DNA from: Treponema sp. UBA1793
GTDB taxonomy: Bacteria; Spirochaetota; Spirochaetia; Treponematales; Treponemataceae
DNA: 9,283 bases
Direction of reading: 5' to 3'
NCBI GenBank assembly: GCA_002314445.1
Contig: DCFX01000069.1
Span: forward strand, 29,333-38,615
Both the position numbers and the translations under genes were made by a program. This document shows positions 1 through 6,972 of the stretch, one piece after another (the stretch's first letter is position 1; each line of letters opens with the position of its first letter). The notes beneath the pieces were generated by a model. The model was not told the origin of the DNA, searched no databases, and saw only the letters and a list, made by a program, of their open reading frames with translations.

Positions 1-14
1 TAGAGAACAATATA

Positions 15-34
15 CCCCGCTGCTTGCGGCGGGG
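15..34 (-). terminator. Probable terminator hairpin downstream of lrgB
   Basis: CCCCGC at 15-20 pairs with GCGGGG at 29-34. The pairing extends inward by a T-G wobble and a G-C pair to an 8-bp stem with a CTTG loop. Read on the minus strand, the stem is followed by TATATTGTTCTC, which is moderately T-rich. It lies about 100 bp past the lrgB stop and is the best candidate terminator for the lrgAB transcript. The plus-strand side (TTATTGATT) is also T-rich, so it could be bidirectional or belong to a gene outside the window. Confidence 0.55.
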
Positions 35-105
35 TTATTGATTAATCGTAAACTTATTAAAGGGCATCTCTAAACTTGTTACAGTCCGGTAATTCCGGTA
101 TCTGA

Positions 106-129
106 CAGGCTGTCATATCCGGCAGCCTG
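106..129 (-). other. Small hairpin just after the lrgB stop
   Basis: CAGGCTG at 106-112 pairs perfectly with CAGCCTG at 123-129 around a 10-nt loop, starting 5 bp beyond the lrgB stop codon. No T-run follows on the minus strand, so it is not a classic terminator. It might protect the mRNA 3' end, or be chance. Confidence 0.25.
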
Positions 130-134
130 CCCTG

Positions 135-830
135 TTATTTTATAAACTGAGCAAAAACAGATGCTCCTGCAACGGTGAATAATCCTGATACGACAATGGA
201 AAGGCTGCTCATTGCTCCCTCTATTTCTCCCATTTCCATTGCCTTTGCCGTTCCCACCGCATGTGATGCCGTGCCGATGGCAATTCCTTTGGCGACAGGA
301 TGGGTGATGCGGCATATTCTGCACAGAGTTTCTGCAAATATATTTCCGAGTATTCCGGTAATGATGATGGCTGCAGCGGTTAATGAAATATATCCGCCCA
401 GTTTTTCTGAAACGCCTATACCGATTGCAGTCGTTATGGATTTTGGTAAAAGAGTGACATATTCTTTGTGTTCAAGTTTAAAAAGGACAGCCAGGGCAAA
501 AACACAGCAGAGGCTTGTGAGCACGCCTGACAGTATGCCTGCGGTAACAGCCTTCCAGTTGTGCTTAAGCAGTTCGAGCTGTTCATACAGAGGAATGGCG
601 AGGCATACTGTGGCGGGTGTAAGCAGATAGCTCAGATACTGCGCTCCCTGTATATAGCTGCTGTATTCCGTTCCGGTAATAACCAGCACCAGAATAGTAA
701 TAATTATAGAAATAAGCAGCGGATTAAAAACAGCAAGCTTTGTTTTTTTCTGCAGAAACATGCCTGCGCCGTAAGCAAGGATGCTGACTGTACCACCAAA
801 AAAGATGGAAGTGTCAACCGCGTTCGTCAT
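135..830 (-). CDS. lrgB: LrgB/CidB/YohK-family membrane protein
   Basis: This is a polytopic inner-membrane protein of 231 residues, the usual length for the LrgB family. Family hallmarks are visible: NPLL near residue 36, LTPATVCLAIPLYEQ at 70-84, LPKSITT at 128-134, and the signature GIAIGTASHAVGTAKAMEMGEIEGAMSSL at 182-210. The family was first described as antiholin/holin-like proteins that modulate murein hydrolase activity. Later work shows that LrgAB-type pairs (PftAB of Bacillus, the plant PLGG1 fusion) transport pyruvate or glycolate/glycerate. The open frame extends upstream to 968, but residues before Met830 lie inside lrgA and are not family-like. ATG830 overlaps the lrgA stop as ATGA, so translation is probably coupled. 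One variation: the family usually has a proline after LPKSxTT, and here it is alanine (TTAIG). The family call is secure; the transported substrate is unknown. Confidence 0.93.
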   Translation of the reverse strand: MTNAVDTSIFFGGTVSILAYGAGMFLQKKTKLAVFNPLLISIIITILVLVITGTEYSSYIQGAQYLSYLLTPATVCLAIPLYEQLELLKHNWKAVTAGILSGVLTSLCCVFALAVLFKLEHKEYVTLLPKSITTAIGIGVSEKLGGYISLTAAAIIITGILGNIFAETLCRICRITHPVAKGIAIGTASHAVGTAKAMEMGEIEGAMSSLSIVVSGLFTVAGASVFAQFIK

Positions 831-1198
831 TTTGAATCTCTGCGTGCTGTATGTTCCGAGTGCCTGATGACAAGCTGCGTCACGTGTCCTGCGACAATCA
901 TGACAGCAGCCGTAGATATAATAATTATTATAAGATACGGGAGCAGCAGCGGCTTTATAACGCCCCATAAAGTTAACAATCCGACCGCAGCGGGAATGAA
1001 CATTAACGGCATGATTTCGATAAGAAACGTGCTTGTTTCTTTTACCGAAGAAGTGGATAAAATCCCGAGCCGCAGAACCAGAAGCATAAGGAGAAGGCCG
1101 TATATGCTGGCAGGTACGGGAACCGGAATGAGCCTGCTTAACATTTCACCGGCAAAAGAGACAGTCAGTATTATGCCGAACTGTTTTATATATTTCAT
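827..1198 (-). CDS. lrgA: LrgA/CidA/YohJ-family holin-like membrane protein
   Basis: This is a small, very hydrophobic protein of 123 residues with about four membrane segments and a charged C-terminal tail (RHSEHTARRDSK). The family signature is clear: FAGEMLSRLIPVPVPASIYGLLLMLLVL near residues 15-42 and MPLMFIPAAVGLL in the middle. LrgA partners LrgB in the membrane; the pair is known either as modulators of cell lysis or as a pyruvate-type transporter. I chose ATG1198 because GAGGA lies 5 nt upstream on the minus strand and the protein then begins MKYIKQFG like other members. The longer frame starts at a TTG (1252) and adds 18 residues without a visible ribosome site. It is the first gene of the lrgAB operon, with an ATGA overlap into lrgB, and is divergent from the kinase gene. 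Confidence 0.92.
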   Translation of the reverse strand: MKYIKQFGIILTVSFAGEMLSRLIPVPVPASIYGLLLMLLVLRLGILSTSSVKETSTFLIEIMPLMFIPAAVGLLTLWGVIKPLLLPYLIIIIISTAAVMIVAGHVTQLVIRHSEHTARRDSK

Positions 1199-1223
1199 AT
1201 ATTCCTCAAAATCGACATCGCCT

Positions 1224-1252
1224 GTTATAACATGTTTCAATTTGAGTAGCAA
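1224..1252 (-). promoter_or_regulatory. Candidate promoter for lrgAB
   Basis: On the minus strand, TTGCTA (1252-1247) and TATAAC (1229-1224) are separated by exactly 17 nt, resembling a sigma-70 type promoter. The start of transcription would fall near 1217, leaving a leader of about 20 nt that contains the GAGGA ribosome site of lrgA. Supported by pattern only. Confidence 0.45.
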
Positions 1253-1261
1253 TATAGTACT

Positions 1262-1302
1262 ATGGTCATTTTACTGTACACCAGGCGGAAAACGTTGACC
1301 AT
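1262..1302. repeat. Inverted repeat ATGGTCA-N27-TGACCAT in divergent promoter region
   Basis: ATGGTCA (1262-1268) and its exact reverse complement TGACCAT (1296-1302) flank 27 nt between the lrgAB and kinase promoters. The right arm overlaps the candidate -35 element of the kinase promoter, and the left arm lies just upstream of the candidate lrgAB -35. The placement would suit a regulator acting on both directions. Seven-base arms at this distance can also arise by chance. Confidence 0.3.
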
Positions 1303-1323
1303 GCATATGTATAAGTATAAAAT
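1295..1323 (+). promoter_or_regulatory. Candidate promoter for the kinase-regulator operon
   Basis: TTGACC (1295-1300) is a near-consensus -35 element. TAAAAT (1318-1323) follows at 17 nt, with an overlapping TATAAA at 1316-1321. Transcription would start near 1330, giving a leader of roughly 70 nt before the kinase ATG. Pattern-based only. Confidence 0.5.
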
Positions 1324-1342
1324 TGCGGAGAGGTGGCATTGT

Positions 1343-1381
1343 ATGAGAATAACAGTTGATTTGCCGGATGTACTTGTTTGA
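1343..1381 (+). other. 12-codon mini-ORF (MRITVDLPDVLV), leader peptide or antitoxin-like remnant
   Basis: An ATG at 1343, with GGAGAGG at 1327-1333 as a possible ribosome site, opens a 12-codon frame ending in TGA at 1379-1381, 17 nt before the kinase ATG. The peptide MRITVDLPDVLV resembles the first strand of ribbon-helix-helix/VapB-type antitoxins, which often begin MRTTVDLPDDLL. It may be the decayed start of such a gene left at a recombination point, or a short leader that couples translation to the kinase. If transcription starts near 1330 at the promoter proposed here, the ribosome site would be at the mRNA's very 5' end, which weakens the case for translation. Confidence 0.25.
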
Positions 1382-1398
1382 GGAATGAGCGGAATTTT

Positions 1399-3162
1399 AT
1401 GAAATCCCGGCTGATTTCCTACAGGCTGTATCTGTTTTACACGTTCAGCAGTTTTATCGTCATTATTATTTCCGTTTTTTTTGTCCTGTCGTATTATCGC
1501 AATGCTCAGAATATCTATGCTTCAGAGCAGCAGGAAATAAAAGTATATGCGGATTCCGTCGTAAACTCTCTGGAACAGGAAATGGATACAATGTCGGCAA
1601 TCTCCATGAATATCGTTTATTCAAACGCCGTGAGGGACAGTTTTAACCAGTTTAATAAAACTACGGTACAGAATGTCGACGACATCAGCGCACGTAAGGA
1701 AGCGTGGAATTTAAGCGACTATATTTTTATTACGTTCGGTGCGTTTCAGCGTGTCCGGCAGGTTAATATGTATTCGCTGAACGGATATGAGGTAAGCATC
1801 GGAAACGGTGTAATGATGAACAAAATTGATCTGCCGGCCTGTCCGTGGTACGCGCCGGTCATGAATCTTGCGGGAAAAAAGTACATTACGGCACCCGGGC
1901 CAGGAACGCAGCGGGGGGAATATAATCTGTCTCTCATCCGGCTTTTTTATGACAACCTGGGACAGCCGGAGGGAATTACGGAAGTTGTGCAGGACTGTGC
2001 CAGACTGTTTAAAACTCCGTTTGAACTGACTGCCGGCAATACTAATCTCAGAATATACATCCTGTCGAGCGACGGAAAATTCCTGTTTCCGTATATGCCT
2101 GACAGGCATATAGAACCGCTTGTATCACCTGTAAACAGCAATAAGAATAATCTCATTGAAATACGGCATCTTGAAAATTACGACTGGACTATTTATGTGT
2201 TTGAAAACAGGCATGTCGTTGCAAAATCAGTCAGGGATATGAAATATTACTATCTGCTTCTTCTGATTACTATTCTTGTGGATACGACGCTTATATGCTT
2301 TCTTATTTCAAATCAGCTGACCACTTCCATAGGCAGGCTGAGCGATACCATTAAGAATTTTGAATTGAAGAACGTTGTTGACGGAAAGCCCGGAAAACTG
2401 TTTGTTCCGGATACAAAGGTGAAGGAAATAGACTCTCTGTGGAAAACGTATTCCACTATGCAGGAAAAACTTGCCTTGTCTACAAAAGAGCTGCTGTTGC
2501 GGAAATCCGAAGAGACTAAAGTAAAGCTGCAGCTTTCCCAGTCTTTTGTGGAACCGCATTTCCTGTACAATATACTCAATACCATAAGCGTTATGGCGGA
2601 AGACAATATGGATGACGAGATAATCGAAATGTGCGAACAGCTTACGTCCTATCTCCGCTATGTGTCAAAAACTGATGAATCGCTGGTATCTGTAGAAGAG
2701 GAACTTGAAATGACAAAGAATTATCTTGAAATAATGAAAATCCGGTACGGGCAGGATAATTTTTTTTATAAAATGCATTGTCCTGATAATCTGCTTCAAA
2801 TCCGTATACCTAAATTCGTCATACAGCCATTAACGGAAAATATTTTTAAATATGCCTTTACCGAAAGTCCTCCGTGGAAAATCGAAATATCGGTAGAAAG
2901 CGACGGTACTGTCTGGCAGTTGAAAGTGACGGACAACGGCGGATTCTTCAGTGATGAAAAGAAGAATGAAATTCTGACACAGTTTGCACATCTTGATATT
3001 GATTCAGAACTTAAAAATCTGCATATAGGCGGGGCGGGTTTGAAAAACACATATATCCGGATTAAAATGAGGTACAAAGAACATGCAGTTTTTAAAATTG
3101 ATAATTCGGTGGAAGGGTATACGTCTGTCGTTATTGGAGGGCTTGTAGACGATGGAGAATAA
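1399..3162 (+). CDS. YesM-like membrane sensor histidine kinase (His_kinase/HATPase)
   Basis: This is a sensor kinase of about 587 residues that should autophosphorylate and pass the phosphate to the regulator encoded next. Visible in order: a membrane segment at about 12-33; a large extracytoplasmic sensor region of about 245 residues without a recognised motif; a second membrane segment at about 284-304; a HAMP-like linker; the LytS/YesM-type phosphoacceptor motif EPHFLYNILNTIS with His387; an N-box PKFVIQPLTENIFKYAF; and ATP-binding G-boxes DNGG and GGAGLKN near the C-terminus. The usual motif is QINPHFLYN; here it reads FVEPHFLYN. I chose ATG1399 rather than the in-frame TTG1378, because a GAGCGG purine run lies 6 nt upstream and the TTG has no ribosome site. 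Its stop overlaps the regulator start by 11 bp. In this family the cognate target is commonly a neighbouring CUT1 sugar transporter, here the converging operon. The ligand is unknown. Confidence 0.92.
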   Translation: MKSRLISYRLYLFYTFSSFIVIIISVFFVLSYYRNAQNIYASEQQEIKVYADSVVNSLEQEMDTMSAISMNIVYSNAVRDSFNQFNKTTVQNVDDISARKEAWNLSDYIFITFGAFQRVRQVNMYSLNGYEVSIGNGVMMNKIDLPACPWYAPVMNLAGKKYITAPGPGTQRGEYNLSLIRLFYDNLGQPEGITEVVQDCARLFKTPFELTAGNTNLRIYILSSDGKFLFPYMPDRHIEPLVSPVNSNKNNLIEIRHLENYDWTIYVFENRHVVAKSVRDMKYYYLLLLITILVDTTLICFLISNQLTTSIGRLSDTIKNFELKNVVDGKPGKLFVPDTKVKEIDSLWKTYSTMQEKLALSTKELLLRKSEETKVKLQLSQSFVEPHFLYNILNTISVMAEDNMDDEIIEMCEQLTSYLRYVSKTDESLVSVEEELEMTKNYLEIMKIRYGQDNFFYKMHCPDNLLQIRIPKFVIQPLTENIFKYAFTESPPWKIEISVESDGTVWQLKVTDNGGFFSDEKKNEILTQFAHLDIDSELKNLHIGGAGLKNTYIRIKMRYKEHAVFKIDNSVEGYTSVVIGGLVDDGE

Positions 3163-3904
3163 GACGAAAATTCTTGTTGTTGAAGATGAAATACTCATCC
3201 GGAAAAATATTATTAAAAAAATAGAGTCGATGAGCGATCTTAATATATGCGTCGCAGGTGAAGCAATGGACGGAAAGACTGCTTACGATTTGATACAGAC
3301 AACGTATCCCGATATAGTCCTCACCGACATACGGATGCCCGTTATGGACGGGCTGGAACTTATCAGAAAGGCGGAACAGTTTTATCCGGATATTGATTAT
3401 ATTATTTTGAGCAGCTACAGCGATTTTGAATATGCAAAGCAGGCGATAAGCCTGCGCGTGAGCGAATATCTGCTGAAACCGGTAAAATTGGACGAACTCA
3501 AAAAAGCCGTTTCCGGTATAATCGGACGCAGGCAGCTGAACACCCCGCTGCCTTTACCCGACAAAGAGCTTAATCATCAGGAAATATCGTATAAACTTGC
3601 AGAATTTATTAAAAGCAATTACAAAGAATCAATTTCGCTTGCCCAGTTGAGCATAAAGTTCGGGTACAGTATTGAGTACCTTGGAAAAATATTTAAGGAA
3701 GAAATGAAAATGACGCCTTCGGAATATATCACATATCTGCGGATAGAGAATGCGAAAAGCATTCTTTTAAACTATCCCGATATGGATATATACAAAGTAG
3801 CGAAACTGTCAGGCTACGGAGAAAACTGCTATTATTTTTCCCGTATGTTCAAACTCAAGACAGGTTTGAAGCCGTCCGAATTCAGGAAAGCTGTGCGTGC
3901 ATGA
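3152..3904 (+). CDS. Response regulator, REC plus AraC-type DNA-binding domain (YesN-like, compact)
   Basis: This is a cytoplasmic transcription factor of 250 residues. The receiver domain (about 5-125) has the acidic pair Glu11-Asp12, the phosphoacceptor Asp59 in LTDIRMP, Ser87 in ILSSYSD, and Lys109-Pro110. The C-terminal AraC/XylS domain (about 142-248) carries two helix-turn-helix units: SLAQLSIKFGYSIEYLGKIFKE, and DIYKVAKLSGYGENCYYFSRMFK leading to TGLKPSEFRK. YesN relatives usually run 350-540 residues with a long middle linker; here the two domains are joined by only about 15 residues. The start overlaps the kinase stop, with GGAGGG at 3136-3141 (10-nt spacing), so the pair is probably translated in a coupled way. 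It probably activates the converging sugar operon, which is inference. Its last codons overlap the 3' end of the GH31 gene on the other strand. Confidence 0.93.
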   Translation: MENKTKILVVEDEILIRKNIIKKIESMSDLNICVAGEAMDGKTAYDLIQTTYPDIVLTDIRMPVMDGLELIRKAEQFYPDIDYIILSSYSDFEYAKQAISLRVSEYLLKPVKLDELKKAVSGIIGRRQLNTPLPLPDKELNHQEISYKLAEFIKSNYKESISLAQLSIKFGYSIEYLGKIFKEEMKMTPSEYITYLRIENAKSILLNYPDMDIYKVAKLSGYGENCYYFSRMFKLKTGLKPSEFRKAVRA

Positions 3905-6140
3905 CAACGTTCTGATTGAATAAACTGACTGCTGTTATATGCCCTGTGCTGCCGGAAACTGACACGTCGAGTGAACCGTTTGTGCATGTTACGGAAATCA
4001 CTGCCGTTTCTTTTCCTTCTGTTGATACAAGTTTCTGTTTGGAACTTGTCCCCTCCGGGAAATAGCCCAGAATCAACTCCGGTTCTTTGCTGTAGTCGTA
4101 GTCCGGCCGGTCGTCGTTTTTTCCGGCGATAATTACTGCCTGTTCTCGTACAAGAAGCGGCAGTGACATGTAATCGTATGTTTCCGTGTACCACTCACCG
4201 CCTTCATATGCTTTATGTGTTAATAAATTGCACCATCTTCCGTGCGGCAGATAGTATGTTACGCTGCCGTCTTCGTGAAATACCGGGGCAACGAGCAGGG
4301 CAGGGCCGAACATGTACTGGGTATCAAGCACTGCGCACGCCGGGTCTGAAGGGAACTCCATAAACATTGGACGCATAACAGGCGTTCCTGAGGTATGGGC
4401 TTCTGCCGCAAGAGAATAAATGTACGGCATAAGGCTGCACTTGAGCCTGGTGAATCTCCGCAGGACGTCTACTGCCTCTTCGTCAAAAAGCCACGGTACC
4501 CGGTATGACGACGAACCATGCAGCCTGCTGTGCGAGCTGAGCAGACCGAACTGGCACCAGCGTTTGTACAGGTCGGGCGTTGCGGTGCTTTCGAACCCGC
4601 TTATGTCGTGGCTCCAGAAACCGAAGCCTGAGCACATGAGCGAAAGCCCTCCACGCAGAGACTCTGCCATGGAAGCATACGATGCACTGCAGTCACCGCC
4701 CCAGTGAATGGGGAACTGCTGACTGCCTGCTGTCGCGGAGCGTGCAAACAAAGCTGCTTCGCCTTTCCCTTTTTCCTTTTCCAGAAGCGCGAATACAGCC
4801 TTATTGTAGAGATATGTATAATAATTATGCATCCGGACAGGATCACTTCCGTCATGGTACGCAATACCAGTAACAGGAATCCGTTCACCGAAGTCAGTTT
4901 TGAATGCATCAACTCCCGAATCAAGTAACCTTTTCAGCTTTCCCTGATACCACGTTACTGCATCAGGGTTCGTAAAGTCGACAAGTCCCATTCCGGCCTG
5001 CCATAAATCTGTCTGCCAGACGTCTCCGTTTTCTTTTAAAACCAGATATCCGTTCTGCATTCCCTCGTCAAATAAATAAGAGTCCTGCGCGATATACGGA
5101 TTAATCCACACGCAGATTTTCAGCCCCCTCCGGTGATAGCGTTCTATCATTGCTTCCGGATCAGGAAACGTCTTTTTGTCCCATATGAAATCGCACCATT
5201 TCATCCCTTCCATCCAGTAACAGTCAAAGTGGAAAACGCTCAGGGGAATGTTTCGTTCTTTCATTCCGTCTATGAACGTTGATACTATTTTTTCGCTGTA
5301 GTCTGTCGTAAAGGATGTGGTGAGCCAGAGGCCGAACGACCATGCGGGCGGCAGGGCGGGATATCCCGTCGAAGCAACGTATTTCTGCAGGGCGTCTTTC
5401 GGGCTGCTTCCGCCGTAAATAAGGTAGTCGAGCGTTTCTCCTTCAACGGAAAACTGGCAGCGTTCAACCTTTTCGCTTGCAACTTCATACGAAACGCCGG
5501 CAGGGGTATTAACAAAAACACCGTATCCTTTATTTGAAAGATAGAACGGGATGTTCTTATATGTCTGCTCGCTTGCCGTCCCGCCGTCTTCATTCCAGAT
5601 TTCGACGTTCTGACCGTTCTTAACAAAAGGCGTAAAGCGTTCGCCCAGGCCGTACACGCATTCTCCTATATCAAGGGCGAGCGCGTCTGCACAGTAACTC
5701 TTTCCTGTATCCTTATCCGTAAAATATCCTGCGCACTTTCCGCCGGAATTGGTAAGTTTTTTACCGTCGTAGTAAAACCGGATTCCCCAGCTGTCCGGCA
5801 GTTTTGAAATCACTGCAGTTGTCTTTCCGGATGTGAAAACAAGTTCATTTTCTTTGTCGGCAAAATCAGCATGAACCTGCTCCCTGATAAGCTTGAAGTC
5901 AGGGCCGCGTTTTTTTGCACCTTTGAAATGAGTTACCTGTACTTCAATAACGTCCGTACGTGGAGCGGAAAGCGTTACCGTGAGTGCCGGTTTATTAAGA
6001 ATATCGCCGCGTCCTGTCTGGTGTACCGGCAGGACAAGCAGTTCCAGCTTTCCGCCGGTGTATGCGTACCGGTATAATTCGACGCCGAAAACTGCGTTTA
6101 TGTTGTCTCTTATTGCCCAGAATCCGTTTGTAAATTTCAT
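3882..6140 (-). CDS. yicI: GH31 alpha-xylosidase, YicI type
   Basis: This is a cytoplasmic glycoside hydrolase of 752 residues with no signal peptide. It releases alpha-linked xylose from short xylosides such as isoprimeverose from xyloglucan. Resemblance to E. coli YicI runs along the whole protein and the numbering almost coincides. The nucleophile is Asp416 in FKTDFGERIP and the acid/base is Asp483 in HWGGDC (Asp482 in YicI). The -1 subsite residues known from YicI are largely present: Phe277, Cys307, Trp345 and Lys414, with Tyr308 in place of Phe308. The N-terminal beta domain, the catalytic barrel (about 265-590) and C-terminal beta domains are all present. It is the last gene of the operon: permease 2 ends 4 nt before, and the ribosome site AAGGATAA overlaps that stop codon. 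The C-terminal end overlaps the convergent regulator gene by 23 bp. GH31 also includes alpha-glucosidases, but the Cys307 region favours xylosidase. Confidence 0.95.
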   Translation of the reverse strand: MKFTNGFWAIRDNINAVFGVELYRYAYTGGKLELLVLPVHQTGRGDILNKPALTVTLSAPRTDVIEVQVTHFKGAKKRGPDFKLIREQVHADFADKENELVFTSGKTTAVISKLPDSWGIRFYYDGKKLTNSGGKCAGYFTDKDTGKSYCADALALDIGECVYGLGERFTPFVKNGQNVEIWNEDGGTASEQTYKNIPFYLSNKGYGVFVNTPAGVSYEVASEKVERCQFSVEGETLDYLIYGGSSPKDALQKYVASTGYPALPPAWSFGLWLTTSFTTDYSEKIVSTFIDGMKERNIPLSVFHFDCYWMEGMKWCDFIWDKKTFPDPEAMIERYHRRGLKICVWINPYIAQDSYLFDEGMQNGYLVLKENGDVWQTDLWQAGMGLVDFTNPDAVTWYQGKLKRLLDSGVDAFKTDFGERIPVTGIAYHDGSDPVRMHNYYTYLYNKAVFALLEKEKGKGEAALFARSATAGSQQFPIHWGGDCSASYASMAESLRGGLSLMCSGFGFWSHDISGFESTATPDLYKRWCQFGLLSSHSRLHGSSSYRVPWLFDEEAVDVLRRFTRLKCSLMPYIYSLAAEAHTSGTPVMRPMFMEFPSDPACAVLDTQYMFGPALLVAPVFHEDGSVTYYLPHGRWCNLLTHKAYEGGEWYTETYDYMSLPLLVREQAVIIAGKNDDRPDYDYSKEPELILGYFPEGTSSKQKLVSTEGKETAVISVTCTNGSLDVSVSGSTGHITAVSLFNQNVVMHAQLS

Positions 6141-6144
6141 ACGA

Positions 6145-6972
6145 TTATCCTTTTACAGCTCCGGCTGAAATACCGCCGGTAATATACTTCTGCCCGGCAA
6201 TAAAAACAATCAGCACGGGTAGTATTGTCAGCACGATATCCGCAGATACCAGGTTCCATGATTTTTCAAACATTCCGTAAAAATTATATACCGCAAGCGT
6301 CATAGGCCATTTTTTTGAACTGTTCAGATAGTAAAGCGGCATCATAAAATCGTTCCACACTGCCATTGTATTGAGTACGACAAGCGTTGACGCGATCGGT
6401 TTAAGCAGCGGAAATATGATTTTTGTGAACATTTGAAAAGGCGTACAGCCTTCAAGAAGTGCGGCCTCGTCAAGTTCTCTTGGTATAGTGCCGATAAAAC
6501 CGTATGCAAGGAAAAGACTGAGCGGAATATTCATTGCGGCATAAATAAAAATAATACCCGGCCTTGTATTCATTAGTTTTAAGACCTGAAGCACTTTCAT
6601 AAGCGTTACGTTGTTCAGTGGCATGGCAATGCCCGCTATGATGAAATAATAGATTGCCTTGTTTAACCGGCTTGTGTTGCGGGAAATGACAAACGCCGCA
6701 AACAGAACGCATATAACGATGAGCAGGACGCTGCACGCCGAATAAATAAAACTGTTCATGAACGACGACAGGAGTTTTCCTTTTTCAATAACCGTTAAAA
6801 AGTTTTCAAAATGAAGCTCCGTGGGGAATGCGATTGACATGCTCCTTGATTCCGCAGGACTTTTTATCGAGTTGATGAAAAGAACATAGATGGGAATAAC
6901 TACAAGCAGTGAACCGATTGCTGCGACAATATTTAAGAGAACGGAAGTGGTTTTTGATGATCCGGCTTTCAT
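6145..6972 (-). CDS. CUT1 sugar ABC transporter permease 2 (MalG/YesQ-like)
   Basis: This is an inner-membrane permease of 275 residues with about six membrane helices, beginning with one at roughly residues 12-33. The ATPase-docking EAA loop reads DEAALLEGCTPFQMFTKIIFPLLKP, with Glu169 as the first residue of EAA. The short N-terminus, the YVLFINSIKSPAE segment after helix 1 and the C-terminal ISAGAVKG are typical of MalG-type subunits. Its ATG overlaps the permease 1 stop as ATGA, so the two subunits are probably made in equal amounts. Together they would form the channel for the oligosaccharide delivered by the binding protein. No ATPase gene accompanies them. Confidence 0.94.
   Translation of the reverse strand: MKAGSSKTTSVLLNIVAAIGSLLVVIPIYVLFINSIKSPAESRSMSIAFPTELHFENFLTVIEKGKLLSSFMNSFIYSACSVLLIVICVLFAAFVISRNTSRLNKAIYYFIIAGIAMPLNNVTLMKVLQVLKLMNTRPGIIFIYAAMNIPLSLFLAYGFIGTIPRELDEAALLEGCTPFQMFTKIIFPLLKPIASTLVVLNTMAVWNDFMMPLYYLNSSKKWPMTLAVYNFYGMFEKSWNLVSADIVLTILPVLIVFIAGQKYITGGISAGAVKG

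Noticed and set aside
103..115. Odd palindrome TGACAG-G-CTGTCA
   Set aside because: The arms are too close to fold as a hairpin, and the position just after lrgB does not suit an operator. Probably chance, and it overlaps the hairpin at 106-129.
175..630. Plus-strand 151-residue open frame opposite lrgB
   Set aside because: Antisense shadow of a well-supported gene, with no family resemblance.
831..968. Extended N-terminus for lrgB starting at 968
   Set aside because: The extra 46 residues are the other reading frame of lrgA. The ATG at 830 forms a standard ATGA coupling and gives the family's usual length.
561..1298. Plus-strand 245-residue open frame opposite lrgA-lrgB
   Set aside because: It lies wholly antisense to two genes with clear family signatures, has no recognisable domain, and reads as a shadow of hydrophobic codons.
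1378..1398. TTG start at 1378 for the kinase
   Set aside because: No ribosome site precedes it; ATG1399 has a purine run at proper spacing and gives a typical kinase N-terminus.
4099..4123. GC-rich CCGGCCGG followed by a T-run on the plus strand, a possible terminator for the kinase-regulator transcript inside the GH31 gene
   Set aside because: The paired arms leave no usable loop, and the sequence is constrained by coding. No convincing stem was found.
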